From positions 15,685,839-15,749,838 of the forward strand of contig NC_089320.1 in NCBI RefSeq assembly GCF_036669915.1: a stretch of 64,000 bases of DNA, read 5' to 3'. This DNA is from Pocillopora verrucosa. Taxonomy: Eukaryota > Cnidaria > Anthozoa > Scleractinia > Pocilloporidae. Positions 23,990 to 36,700 of the stretch are shown here, piece after piece (the stretch's first letter is position 1; the number at the start of each line of letters is the position of its first letter). The notes below the pieces were generated by a model, which was given only the letters and a program-made list of their open reading frames with translations, did not search any database and was not told where the DNA came from. A program made the translations under genes and the position numbers.

Positions 23990-25910
23990 ATAAGTAATTT
24001 ACTCAAATAAACGGACAGTCAGTCAGTCAGCCTATCTATCAGTCAGTAAGTCCATCACACAGTCAGTCGATTTGGTCAGTCACTCCACCAGTTAGTCGAT
24101 AGGGAGTTTAAGAAAACCACGACGCCACCGCCACCGCCACCGCCACCGCCACCGGCAACGAGAAGTTCACTTAACAAATGGTTTAATAAGCAGAATAATG
24201 GCTGTACAGGTGCATTATAAATCTTTGTAAATTTCTTTGCGTCCTCTGCAAAACAACAACGTGAAATAACCAAACTTTCCGTTGTCTCGATAACGTGAAC
24301 GACGACGGCGTGCTTTTCAAATCTATATCTCTAATTTAAGGCTGTGCTCTATAATCAGTTTCGAGATACTTTTGCAATGAGAAACAAACTAAATGCCTTT
24401 TAAGTGCCGCAAGATTCGTAGATAAAATATAAGTTCATTTTTTAACAAACGTTGTCCACGGCGTCGCCGTCGTCGTTTCTTAAACTCTATAATCATTTAA
24501 TCTGACATAGATCAGTCAGTTGATCAATCACAGAATAAGTCAGCCAGTCTGCAGTCTCGCCATTCAGCCAGCAGTCAGTCCAACTGTCAGTTGACGAGTC
24601 AGTCATCCAGTCAATGTGTCGGTCCTTCAGTCTACCATCCAGTCCAAAAGTTCCCTGATCATCCCTGTTTTACTAGATCACCCGATTTGTCATACAGTCA
24701 TAGAGTTCACCAGTTGGTCAACTGAGTAGTCAGTCCATCAGTCATTCAATTCATTCTAGCCATATGGTCAGACAGTCAGTTGGTCAGCAAGTCAGTCCCT
24801 TAGTAAGTCAGTCAGTCAGTCAGTCAATGAGCCAGTCACATAGATAGTAAATCAGTCATTCAGTTCTTCAATCCAACAATCTGTAAATCAGTGAGTTATT
24901 CAGTCAGCATTTAAGTTCATTAGTCAATCACTGGTTGCTCAATCCATCACTTAGTCATTTCACAGATTGGTCCATCATTAGTCAGTCACTCACTCAATCA
25001 CTTATTCAGCAACCCAGTCTATGAGTCAGTGAAACAGGCATTGTGTCATTCCATCCAGAAGAAACTCGGCTAATTGCCCAGCTAATTACCTACTAGTTGG
25101 TCAGTCAGTCCATCCCTTAGTCAGGCCATTATCACCCACATAGTTATTCTACCTGCTGGTCACTAAGTCATCAGTCAGTTGACTGGTCAGTCTATCAGAG
25201 AGTCAGTTAGTCAGTTATTCAGTCAGCCATTCATTTAAACAATTAGCGATTGGTCAGTCTTACTTTGACAGTCCCTCAATACATTTTGTAAGACAATACA
25301 TCAGTCAGTCAACCAGTCAGTCAGTAAGTCAATCAGCTATTTTGTTGGCCAGTCTTTTTAAAGTTGGTTCAAATATCAATGAGTTGGTCCATGGCTGAAT
25401 CAGTCTCACAGAACATCAATCAGCCAGTCAGTCAGTCAGTTAATCAATCCGTAAGTTAATCCATTGGTCAGTTAATCAATCAGTCAGTAAGCCACAAATT
25501 CTCATAGTCTGTCTGCTAATTGGACATTCAGTAACTCAGTCATTCAATCAGTCAGTTAGTTTTTCCATTAGCCAATCTATTTATCAGTTGATCAAGTGAT
25601 CAATCAGTCAGTCAATGGTTTAGTCAGCTCCACAATAAGTCAATCAGTCAGTCATTCAGTCAGTCATTCAGTCAGTCAGTTAATCAAACAGCCAGTGGTT
25701 TATTAGGTCATGCAGTCAACCAGCTAATCAGACAGTCAGTATGTCAACCAACCAATCAGTCAGTCCATCTTTCAGTTGATCAGTCCCTTTGCCAGCTCAA
25801 TGGTTAGCCAGCAAGCCTCTTGTCAAATCAGTAAGTCAGTCATTCATTTACCCAATAAAATGATTAATCATCAATCAGTCAAAAGTTACAGGCAAGATGA
25901 AGTCAGTCAT
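23990..25910. repeat. Degenerate CAGT tetranucleotide array
   Basis: About 1.5 kb of imprecise CAGT/CAGTCAAT repeats (for example CAGTCAGTCAGTCAGTC runs near 24810, 25430 and 25660), interrupted at 24101-24495 by a MITE. No open frame of note. Confidence 0.9.
24101..24495. mobile_element. MITE inserted in the CAGT array
   Basis: Left end AGTTTAAGAAAACCACGACGCC (from about 24107) and right end GGCGTCGCCGTCGTCGTTTC followed by TTAAACT (about 24458-24485) are terminal inverted repeats of roughly 25 bp. Inside the left end is a five-fold CCACCG run (24125-24155), which creates the poly-glycine frame on the minus strand. CAGT repeats flank both sides, so the element inserted into a pre-existing array. 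Confidence 0.8.
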
Positions 25911-25969
25911 CAGTCTTGTTTGTTTGTAAATAACGTCCATCAGTGACAACATTCATGTTATGTAAAACA

Positions 25970-26335
25970 TACAAAACATCCACAATCCTTGTCTTTGCAG
26001 TAATGAACAGTACTTAAGCAGTAGTGAAAATAAGGCCTAGAAAAATTCAGACCTGTACAGGATTTAAACCTAAGACCTTTGCAATAATGGTTCAGTGCTC
26101 TACCAGCTGAACTAACAAGCCAACTGGGAGCTGGTCATTATGTCATGAACCAACATAATGACTGGCTCCTGATTGGCTTGGTAGTTCAGTTGGTGAGAGC
26201 ACTAAACTGTTATCGCAGAGGTCAAGGGTCCACATCCTGTTCAGGCCTGAATTTTTTTCATGCCTTATTGTCACTAAGTACTGCTTATAATAAGTAGTGT
26301 TCATTACTGCAAAGATTGCTTCAAATTCATTTCTT
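25970..26335. mobile_element. Inverted pair of tRNA-derived SINEs
   Basis: The right half (+, about 26150-26335) starts GGCTTGGTAGTTCAGTTGG (A-box-like) with a B-box-like GGTCAAGGGTCCACATCC, then a tRNA-unrelated body with TTACTGCAAAGATTGC. The left half (-, about 25970-26140) is the same sequence reversed: GTTAGTTCAGCTGG, AGGTTTAAATCC and CATTACTGCAAAGAC. The two heads meet at a small palindrome (CATTATGTCATG-AACC-AACATAATGAC). The tRNA folds are too diverged to call functional tRNA genes. Confidence 0.7.
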
Positions 26336-28257
26336 AAACTGCAGTTCAACACATAAATTATATGATTTACGAATATTTACAGTCATTTATCCAAAATCCT
26401 CATCTTGTTGAGCTTCCAGAAAAAAAAAAACACAAACTTGGACAAAATTTGCAGCAGTCACATGTTATCTAAATTTTTTCATTCTCTCAAATCAAATTTG
26501 TTACAAGGTTAGTCTACAGTATTTGTTAAATGTTGTGTCTTATGCATTTTTCTCTTAATTTATCAAGAGCTAAGGCAGTTCATTACAGTTTTCTTGCCTG
26601 AATTAGAAAGTACCACCATCAAAAACATTGCTGAATATTTCAGTCCACTTATTTCTTGAGTCTATACATTGTACTTGTTACCCCACCTGTGGACAAAAAT
26701 GAAAATTACTTTCCATTAGTTTTTTTGTGAGGAGTCCTCATTGAGGAGTGAGGTGATAACCAGAGTTACATTATCTTACCAACAAAAAGATTCTATGTTG
26801 CTGTCCGTAAGTTCAGAAATAGATCACAGATAACACCAAATATACTGTTAGAACAAAAAAGTGGAATAGAAGGTGCAACCAAGTGGGTCAGATGTTCTAA
26901 CCACAATTTGGTGTCTTTTGTGACTAAAACTAAACAGATCCACAGCAAAATTAAACCCATTTGTTTTGTATAATAAAGAAGTAAGAAATTGTTAATGGTG
27001 ATGTCATCTTTGCCTCTGTCCTCCAATAGACAATGTATAAGAACTAATCAAATGCAAGTATAATTCAGCTTACATAATGTACAAGGAATGTTTAGTACAT
27101 GTGAAGGGACAATAGCGGTGCTGCAGATGGTACATGATGCACCTATCCAAGGCAGTGCTTGATCAAGTTAATATTGTAGTTATTACTAGTACTCCTGTGA
27201 TACAATACAGAAATTTTCAAATGAGTGTTGAAAGTGATTCAGGATTGCTTAGTTTTAGCTTTACTTTGCTCTTTGCTTCAGAAAACTTGCATTACTCTAG
27301 TAACCAATCATGACATTGGTTGCCAACATATTCCAGTGCTTTGGGCAGTTTGCTAGTTTTTACTAGATTGGTTCTCATTGGCCCTTAAAAATATTTTCCT
27401 CATCTTAGATTGGCCATCATAATTACTATGGTATAAGTTTTATGACACTCAATCAAAAAGTGCTCAATAAATATGTCTAAATTACTGTAAGATGGCAACT
27501 GATTAGGTTTAGTCAAATTTGAAAAATGAACATGCCCATCTTCACATCCATCAAGGATTCAATCAATTCTTTATATCTGTGGAAAACTAATATTGCATCT
27601 TTTAGGCAGGTGTATCAGTTTAGGTACAAACCAGACTATGTCTTTTTATGAGACTATGTCTCATTCAAGTTCTTCAGCATTCTATCAACATAAAACAAAT
27701 CTGCTGCTAAAATCTCTTAGTTACATGTATATGTTGTCATTCTGTACCACTTGGCAAACTTGGATTATTTTTCAGTTTTCACTACTTATTTTTGCTTATC
27801 TTATCCTTAGTTTAGCATGTCTTACACTTATTTTAGCATGTCTTCTACTTATCAATGAAAAATTACATTGAAATGTTATTGAGTCACTCACAATTTCCCA
27901 TCACAAGTATTCAACTTTTATCTCAGGATAGTTACTGTAAAGGCTGTACCCACATGACCATGTATGTTGCTATAAAAACATTTTAGCCACAGGTGATATA
28001 ATTTGGTCTCTCTGGGTTTTTGTCAACCTTTTCCATAATTATTCCCTTGAATTTTCAGGGAAAGGAAATAGAAACCATGCTATGTAAATGACCTTCAAAG
28101 TTTGTATGATTTTGCAAGATTTTAATAAGCCTAAGCCATGTCAGTGAAGAACACGAATAAGAGCATGACCTGCACAAAGTACTTGGGAGTCATACCAACT
28201 CTTGGTGTATCAACTTTTTCAGTAACAATCAGAACCAAATACTTCAACAGGTCATGC
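26336..28257. other. Intergenic; no gene seen
   Basis: AT-rich sequence. A short interspersed repeat at about 26795-26935 (AGATCACAGATAACACCAAAT ... ACCACAATTTGGTGTC) shares its pattern with 10365-10465. Open frames such as 27593-27871 have no supporting signal. Confidence 0.45.
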
Positions 28258-28263
28258 TATTAA

Positions 28264-28562
28264 CAGGGCTTGTACCCTTTTTCAGAAACAATTTCAAGGA
28301 CTTTTCCAGGACCTTGATTGATTTTTCCAGGACTCCAAATTTCACCTCAAACCCTTTCATTGCTAAGGATTTCAAAATCAATTCTCCTTACGGTCTACAT
28401 ACATTTCTTATCACGTAAATTCTGACAAGTTTATTACTAGACTGAAGCAGATTTCCAGGATTTTCTAAGCGCTGTAGTCTTTTCCAGGACTTTCCAGTCC
28501 AGGAAAATGTCAAAATAAAATTTCAGGACTTTCCAGATTTTCCAGGACCCGAACGAACCCTG
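28264..28562. mobile_element. MITE with CAGGG terminal repeats and TATTAA target-site duplication
   Basis: A 299-bp element. The left end CAGGGCTTGT and right end ACGAACCCTG form a short inverted repeat. It is flanked by the 6-bp direct repeat TATTAA (28258-28263 and 28563-28568). Internally it repeats TTTTCCAGGACTTT-like blocks (28297, 28475, 28525 regions). No ORF. Confidence 0.8.
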
Positions 28563-28568
28563 TATTAA

Positions 28569-30773
28569 GAGTAAGAAAAAGTCCCTTCTCTCAACACCTT
28601 TAAATACTAGGAACTGTGCTTATAAAATAAAAATAAGACGTGATCCAGAAATAACTTGACATGATTTGCGTGTCAATCAGTCGTTTGGGCTTACTACTAG
28701 AGCTGACCTTTAACAGTTGATCTGATATCAAATCGCACGCGGTCTCCATTCCAGAATATTTCAGCCACTGTGAAGTCATTTTTTCCCCTCAAATAATTTC
28801 AAATAGGAACCCAAATTTTACTGAAAGGTAAGTGTGGTTAAAGGTTCCGTTCTTGCTCCGGTTTTAGTTTCAGGATGGGCAATTCATTCCATCATTTAAT
28901 CAGGCTATCTACAGCTTCGCCGCCATTACTAGTTCTCAGTGTTTTTCGTCCGTCGAAGCAAATTCGTCACGCTGTACGCGTTACACGCGCGGTAGCACGC
29001 CACGCGTTTTGCAAGCAGCACAAAATCACCACACAGTAAGAGAGCAATTCGGTCCTCTAATTCAGCAATAAAGCTTTAAAACTAGTCGCATGTTCTTACA
29101 AAAATAGGGTGGACTAGTGATTGACCAAAGTACACCCTTGTCAGGTCACAAAGGGAGCCCTACTTTGAGGGGGTCTATGCAAAAACCTAATAATAATAAT
29201 TGATAAAGATACAATAAAACTTAAGAAGAAGCTAAATAGATGGAGAAAACTTAGCAAGGATGTTTGTAGAAGGTTAACGCGAAATACCTGTTACCTATCG
29301 CTTCCCAATCACAGCTCCCAGTGTCTTTGTGGGTTTGCCTCGGCCTAGAAAAGAGACTGGGTGTGATATTACTTTAAGTACAACCATTTTGAAATCACTG
29401 GTGGTCCCTGTAATCTGATTGGCTCTAATTAATGCGATTTATTCGTAAATCGCACCATTTTTTGCTTTAAATCGCATCTTCTTTTAAAGTAACCGATCAA
29501 ATTGCAGGAAAATGAAAGATAAAGAGTACCATGTGGCAAATTATGCAACTTTTGTTTCCAAAGCTCTTACTTTACCCACCCCCCCCAAAATGGATCAATT
29601 TAATTTCAGACCGGCTCAGTACTGCATCAATGAAATATTTGAAGTGACCAAGTCCTGTATTTGGGCGATTTCAAAATGGATGTAATAAAGTGGTAATTGA
29701 ACCTCGCGTCGTGCAATTTTGGTCTGAAATCATATCACGCGTATGATTTGAGCCCAAATTGCACTCCACTCAGTTCAATTACATCATTTGACAATAACTG
29801 TACCGCTAAGTTTCTTTGCAGTGAAGGAGTAATTGTCCGCATCCTCAACCTCTGTAAACGGTGGTGTAAACGTTTATTTGTCGTGTTTCTTTCACTTAGA
29901 TGATACCTGCTGTAACTATGCCCAACAGCTTCATCCGTTATCTGCTCTGGAATCACTATTTTCCCTTTTTTCAATGGTTTTGAAGGCTTTTTCAATGGTT
30001 TTAAGGCTTCCCGCGCCGAAGTGCTCAAATATCCTGCGTAAGATGCGTTGCCAGTTCTATTTGGATCTTCGATATCATTCTGATCCTTTATTCATCCGGA
30101 ATTTACTCATGTCCATCACAGATCTAAGTGAATTGGTAGTAGATATTTGTTCCTCAACTGTTTCGATGAGAATAACATTCACTTCAATAAGCGGTTCATA
30201 TGAATAAAGATCATTTCAGCGATTCATACAGTCATTATTTCATTGATTCAATTTAGTCTGTTGAACAGTGACTATTTATCATACGTTTAGGATTTATCTC
30301 AAGAAATAATTGCGCGAAAAAATGAGGTATAATAATAGTCCTTTCCGACCTCTACTTTTACTAACAATAGCGTCTCTGAAAAACGATTCTCTTAATTTTT
30401 AACAAACCTGCGTTTTTCTTTGTTCAGTGTCTTACAGAATTACCCAATTAAATCGATACTTCGGACTGGGTTCATTTTAAGGGTTTTTAAATATGCAAAA
30501 TGAAAAATACCGCGCAATTAAACCGATGAAGCAAACTATTTGAGGTCTCATTAGTTTCGCATTTCGTAGCTTTTGAACCAATCGTATCACTGTTATTACT
30601 TTTCAAACTTTTGCGGTCTGCTTACTTTCAATTGTTTGGTTCAAAGTAACAAAATATCATTTTTGTGAAATAAATTCTTAATGAATCCATTTCGCTTGTC
30701 GAAAGTTTGTCAAAGTAGTTAATTCGTTGTGGATGTTAGAGTTTTCTTCAAGGATAAGTTATTGGAAAGGAAG
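28569..30773. other. Intergenic upstream of gene A
   Basis: Contains an interspersed repeat at 29376-29500 (same family as 20580-20730) and a hairpin-forming element at about 29690-29785. In the hairpin, TAATTGAAC and GTGCAATTTTGGTCTGAAATC are mirrored by GATTTGAGCCCAAATTGCAC and GTTCAATTACA. A minus-strand frame at 29735-30028 and a plus-strand frame at 29833-30207 overlap antisense; neither is recognisable. The gene A promoter should lie in the last few hundred bases; no clear TATA box was identified. Confidence 0.45.
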
Positions 30774-33700
30774 ATGTCTGCCAGATCATTGTATCAACTG
30801 GCATTCTGCTTGATAATAAGCGCTCAAGGTGAGATATTGATTTATTTTGCTTGTCCGGTAAAATTCGTCCTACTTGTTCAAAACCGAGGAAGCTTTTAGA
30901 AAAGTATCTGAAAACTCAATGAAAGTCTACCTATAACTAAAATATTACTGTTGAGTAAGGCTGTGAATTTACTGAGGGTTGTATCAAAGGAGATGGTACT
31001 TCAGATGTGTCAAGGTAACTTGGTATCAAGAGCAAGCCTTTTTCCGGATGAATGAACGTTACCTTCCGCACATTGCGTCGTTGCAGGTTGAAGAAATGCC
31101 GAACTTATGCATTCACTCTTTTCATCACAGAACGTGCCAATTTATTTTGAAAATCTCTGTGTCATTCGAAGATTGAACATTGTCTAAAAACGGTTGATGA
31201 AGCTAAGAAAAACGTTCCATGGAAACCATGTCTAAAACAAAATCTATCGAGAGAAGATGATAGGGCTCTAAAGCCGGCTGAGCTTAATTAACTGACGCAT
31301 TTTCCGCACTGGAGTTTAATTTGCCCCGTTCCTTGAAGCAGTTCTTCGAATATTGCAACAGTAAAATCCAAAACTCTTTTCCGAAACTTTTTGTCCGTAT
31401 CTTAATCATTTGGAAAGGAGTGACGGGGTTGCTGACAAAAATTTCGTTTGTAAGTTTTAGTTCACACTTCATCACAAAAACTTCCTGCTGTTAAACTGAT
31501 CGGGTCACTTAATACAAGTAGTGCAAAAAGAGTGAAGTTTAACTACACTGGAGCGTTATATTCTATCATTTTCTTTGCAGTGCACACATCACAGGCTGCA
31601 GGTCCTGATTTAATCATGACGACAGATTTTGTGAACGTGACGGGGGAAATGAACCATGGGTAAGTTCTTGTCGGATTTAATCAAGACAATTCGATATGTA
31701 CTCTTATGACGTTAGACGATAACTTCCTCTTGATGGACGTCTGCCATATGGCGACTCACACGCTGGCTGCCAATGAAACATAGCCTGCTCTTATTTCCCC
31801 GCAATGAAATAAAACTCGGCGAGGCTTTTTTTATGAAATGTATTCCATACATAACTTTTTTCGTTGACTGGTTTGACTCCGTCATTTTATTTTTAATAAT
31901 TTGAAATTCTGACAAACATTGAAAAAAAAAAAAGAGAAAAACTGATGGATAATTTTCGAAGAGGAAAATAAATGCTTGATTGTCGTCCACTTGAAGTTTT
32001 TTTGAAGGGTTAGGAAATGACTAACCTGAAAATAAACTTTGTGTAAGAGACCATTAGTTGTTCATGATCTCTCTGTCTAATTATATACACAGACCATGTA
32101 AATAGTCAACTAAATAAGAGAGGAAATTGTTTATGCAATGATTATTCGTTTTTGTTGCTATAGCGACCATTTTGGATGTGTTACCACCCTTAAACACACA
32201 GACGACTCATTAGCCGACGCCAAAGGTATTCACGTGACCTGGATGCTAGCTTCTTACATCAAGTACCGTCATTTGGTAGACATTTCTCTTGGTATAAATC
32301 CTCCTGAAGTCACACAAAAAGACGATAGTGTTACCTTGAAGGTAATGAAGCACACTTTCAAATCCTCTAGAGGATTTATTTTTTTGTGCAAATGTAAATG
32401 TCAAGTGTGAAGGGATTCATAGTACAGAAGGTTTTTTGTAGGTAGGTTCAAATTATTTTTTGTTGTGCATATAATAACGAACAGTCAAGTGAATCATTAT
32501 AGGTTCAAGTTATCGCAGCATGGGACGAAATCATTGAAATGACTGAAAACTACAGAGAAAACTTTTATCTATCGGACTTTCCTTGATCAAAAAATAAGTA
32601 TTATTCAGGTTCATTATGAAGAAAGGTATGAAAACATGAGGTACTTTGCTAACGAAGGAAACTAAAGACCTAAAAGGTACTTTGTTGAAAAGTCGGTGGT
32701 AATTAGTAAGAGTGACATAAAGGTAAAAAGGGACTTCGCGTTAGCGAGATTTTCGACAGTTATCGAGGGCTCGAATCCCTATCGAAGAAACTGCAGAAAA
32801 TATTTAAGGGGAATCCAAGGAAAACTAACATTTGTGATCCAACTTAGCGTGGGGTTCGAGCTACCTAAAGGCCCGAGTCGACAATAGTAACACATGTAAG
32901 TGAAGTTATTTAGATTAAACCAGGAATTTATAATCTCTTGGATTAAACAGGTTCAGTTAATTTAAGTTAATTTGTCGCCAAATGAAAAATTTAGGTATTC
33001 GACGAGATGAATAATAAAACGTTACAGTTAGAACCGCTTGAAATGCTTTTTTTTTTTGGTCTTCTTACTGCGATTTTTTTTCTATTCTATAAATTCCCTT
33101 TTCGTGACAACGGAATTAAAAAAGTATCTGACACAATCTGCCACTGTAAACACCATACGAGACACTTCCACCATCAGAAGGTCTTTTTCACAGGTAGAAA
33201 GAATTGAAGCTTCTATCGAACGCCATTCAACTTTTTTCATGAAATAACTGAATTATTTTTTTTAACTCGGCGTACATGAGCTGTAGTTTTGGTGTCCCAC
33301 CATGGCAATTGGTCTGATTTAAGTCTAATGGGTTGCTCTTACATCTCCTATTTTAAGATCGACTCTCTTAGCTGGGGTTGGGAAGCCACAGTCTCCTTCA
33401 AAGTTCAGTTTGACCCAGAGATGATCCTAAAGCCGAAATATTATGACATTGTGACGCCAGTTCAACTTCTCTACTACGATGACTACCAAGAGAATAACGG
33501 TGTAGTTACCAAGAAGAACGTGCACAACCACCCTCTCGGTAAAGTTACCTTTGGCGTCGAACTGTCAGGTAAGAGTCAGTCACCAGGAGGTGGGTGTCGG
33601 ACTTTGTGGGGGATTATATGGTTTTCAGGGTGAACGGAGGAGGGATCAGTCCTTGCTATCCTCCGACCCTCCCTGCCCCTTCCCCCCCTGAATTAATGAC

Positions 33701-36700
33701 CGGTCGATAAGTAAGATACAGTCAGAGTCGAATGCGTGACAGCATATACGGTGCATTACCGCAGCGCGATAAGACATGCCAAATACTTCATGTTGAGTCA
33801 ACTTATAGTCTCCTTTACATCTAACAGCTTACATAGGCTCCTCAGTCTCTCTTTGGTGTTTACTACAGGAAGCTAATTGTAAGTTTTACATTCAGTAGTT
33901 ACGGACTCATGCGCAACTAACTTTTGATCGACATTTTTTGAGAGATAAATTCTTCCCAGAAAGATAACAGCGGGTAAATATTTTTATTTTTTTCAAAGTG
34001 CTATTTGAAAGCTTATAGCACCACACATAAAACTCAGTTTTTTCGAAGTGCTACTTCTTTCCTTCTTATTATCGTTATTTTATAATCAGTCTGGCCACGA
34101 TTAACGACTCCGTCTCAACTCACGTTTATTTTTTTTTAGGCTGCTCACAGCCATTGGGAATGAAAAGTGGAAGAATCAATGACTATCAGATTACAGCTTC
34201 CTCAAGTTATGATGAATCTCAACCATCGCGAGCGCGAGAGAGTAAGTAGAAAAACTTTTTTATTGACAGTGGCGCGGAAGAATACTCACCACGCATGTGC
34301 AGATGTGGTCATCATTGCGATAACATGAGACTTGACACATGCCTGAAGATGGTCTAAGCACTGTATTGAGGGAACTTCTAGGTGTATCATTCTTGTCCCC
34401 AGTTTTCCCCAATTTTTGCAGCCGCGCCTGATTTTTGTTATTTGCACTCGTGTTACAACTTTGCATCCGTGTTACATGAAGAATGCACTCGTTTTCAGCC
34501 AGTCAGACGCGCGTTACTTCTTTATGTAAATAAACTTCGTTTTTCTTACAACCTTGATTCAGTGGTGATGCTGTAAAGAGAAATTTGATGCATGTCTCTG
34601 GCCATTCAGACGCGCGTTATTTCTACATGTTTATTAACTTCGTTTTTCTTACAACCTCGATTCAGTGGTGATGCTGTAAAGAGAAATGTGATGCATGTCT
34701 CTCTTGGGGGTTTATCTTGGTATTAAATGGGATTACAATTTATAGCCAAAGACGCTTGGTGCACTGACAAGGAGGATAAAGATCAGTTTATTCAAGTGGA
34801 CTTCCTACTCAAGACACGAGTGACACGCGTGGGAACCATGCGGCGGATTACCAAAGATCACTGGGTGTCTGAATACTTCCTGCAGTTCAGTGATGATGAC
34901 AACACGTGGAATGATTACCTTGAAAACGGTCAAGTTAAGGTAGGGCATACATTTTGGGGTTCAAGTGGTTGGAGTTTTCGCGATTTGATATATTATGATC
35001 TCTAAGACCATTTTGTTCATCGATGACTTTTGTGCTAATAGGCTGTTTTCGTGATCGTTTAAAGTGAGATCTAGAGGTCTGACAACAAATAAGTCAAAAC
35101 AAAAATTATAAAAATTGAAATTGCGGAAATTTGTATGATAAAGGACAAAGTTTGCCTCTCCACATATATCTCCTTACAATTGTTCGTAGGTTTTCTTCTT
35201 ACATCTAGAACGCCTTAAAATCTGTCACTTTACTGTCAGTGGCGTCGGAAATCTAAAGAACCCCTCAAGCTCTCTCTATTTCTTGTGGTCATTTTATCAC
35301 AATCGAGATCTAATTGAGATCACGTGAAGCGGCTTTGTAGCGGTCCTTTAGGTATATCAAGAGATCCAGAAGGTGTTCTGCCATTTAAACCTAACGATTA
35401 CACCCTTACTGTCATATGTAGATCTTCAAAGGCCCTCAAAGAGTGGAAGACCGAGAAATGATCGTCCATAAACTCCGCCACCCAATCGAGGCTTATAGTA
35501 TTCGAATTCGCCCGTGGGCTTTTCAGGAGCTGATCTGCATCAGGTTCGAGTTTTATGGCTGTGACATTCCAGGTTCTCCAGGTACGATCGATAGAGTACG
35601 ATACATTATCGTTTATTTTAAAAATCAAAATCAGACATTTTGATGGCCAATTGGCTCGAATAGCAGAGGAAAAGAGGAGAGATTGGGACTGATCGCCATC
35701 CGGGGTAATTCTTAATGGCTTGTGTAGGGAGACTCTGCCCGAATGTGGTACAGTTAATTCAAAGTGTTAGATAATCTGTAATTGAGTTACTTAAACGGGC
35801 TTTTAGTTCAAATTGCGCCCGTAGGTTAGGTGTCAATACTTGTCAACATCTTTGTTCTGGCGCCAGTGAGAATTTGCAGATAAGAACGGAATACTGCAGA
35901 CCAGTGTGGCTTGATTGAGTGTTTAACTAGAAACATACGTATTTGACAAAAAACTAAAAAGGGAGAAAAAAATACAGAACATGACGAAACTTGCTCCTTT
36001 CCGGGATCTGAAACGCACGGCGCGGTATTACGAACTAACGCGCATGCCTGAAAATGCTCACCTATGACGATAAAGCCTTTTTGACGGAAGCAAGGAAAAA
36101 TTAACATTCTTCCTTTCTCTCATTTATCAATGCTTATCACGACATTGCGTAAATAAGCAGAAGATCTATGCTCAGAAATATGTCACCTGTCGATGATCAT
36201 TTCTTTCTTCTTCTCCAGCAAGCTGCATCTCTCCGCTGGGTCTTGAATCTGGTGAAATTACAGACGCAGCCCTGACTCACAGCCTTCCTTCCAGTGATTC
36301 TTCTAAGCCAGAGTTCATCCGTCTTTACAAGAAAGTGGATAACTACCCGTATGGGTGGTTTGCACGATCCGCTCAAGTGCCTCCTGACTACTTGCAGATA
36401 GACTTCGGCTCGCTGCGCAGAGTGACGAGAATGTCTACAATGGGAGGAACTCTCTCACTCTTTTATGTTTCGTCGTACCAACTTCAATACAGTTTGGATG
36501 GTATAACGTGGATGGATTATCATGAGAAAGGGAAGATTAAAGTGGGTGAAATTTAAATTGCGTTTGAAGGGTTTACCAGATCTCGTAACACTAGAACTAG
36601 TTTTTTTGTTATGGGTGTCTTAGGAGCCAAGAGGCCCATATATGACTAGACAACACAACGGAGGATGAAGGGAATAAGACAATTGCTGCCTATGGGTGCG

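Noticed and set aside
24076..24273. Minus-strand frame with a poly-glycine run
   Set aside because: Arises from the CCACCG repeat at the end of a MITE.
26173..26245. tRNA gene
   Set aside because: Diverged T-arm (GGTCCACATCC instead of GGTTCGAATCC) and an adjoining SINE body, with an inverted second copy next to it.
29735..30207. Overlapping antisense ORFs of 97 and 124 codons
   Set aside because: Mutually antisense, no recognisable motif, preceded by stops on both strands; the lysine/proline run is low-complexity. It could be a decayed gene but cannot be supported.
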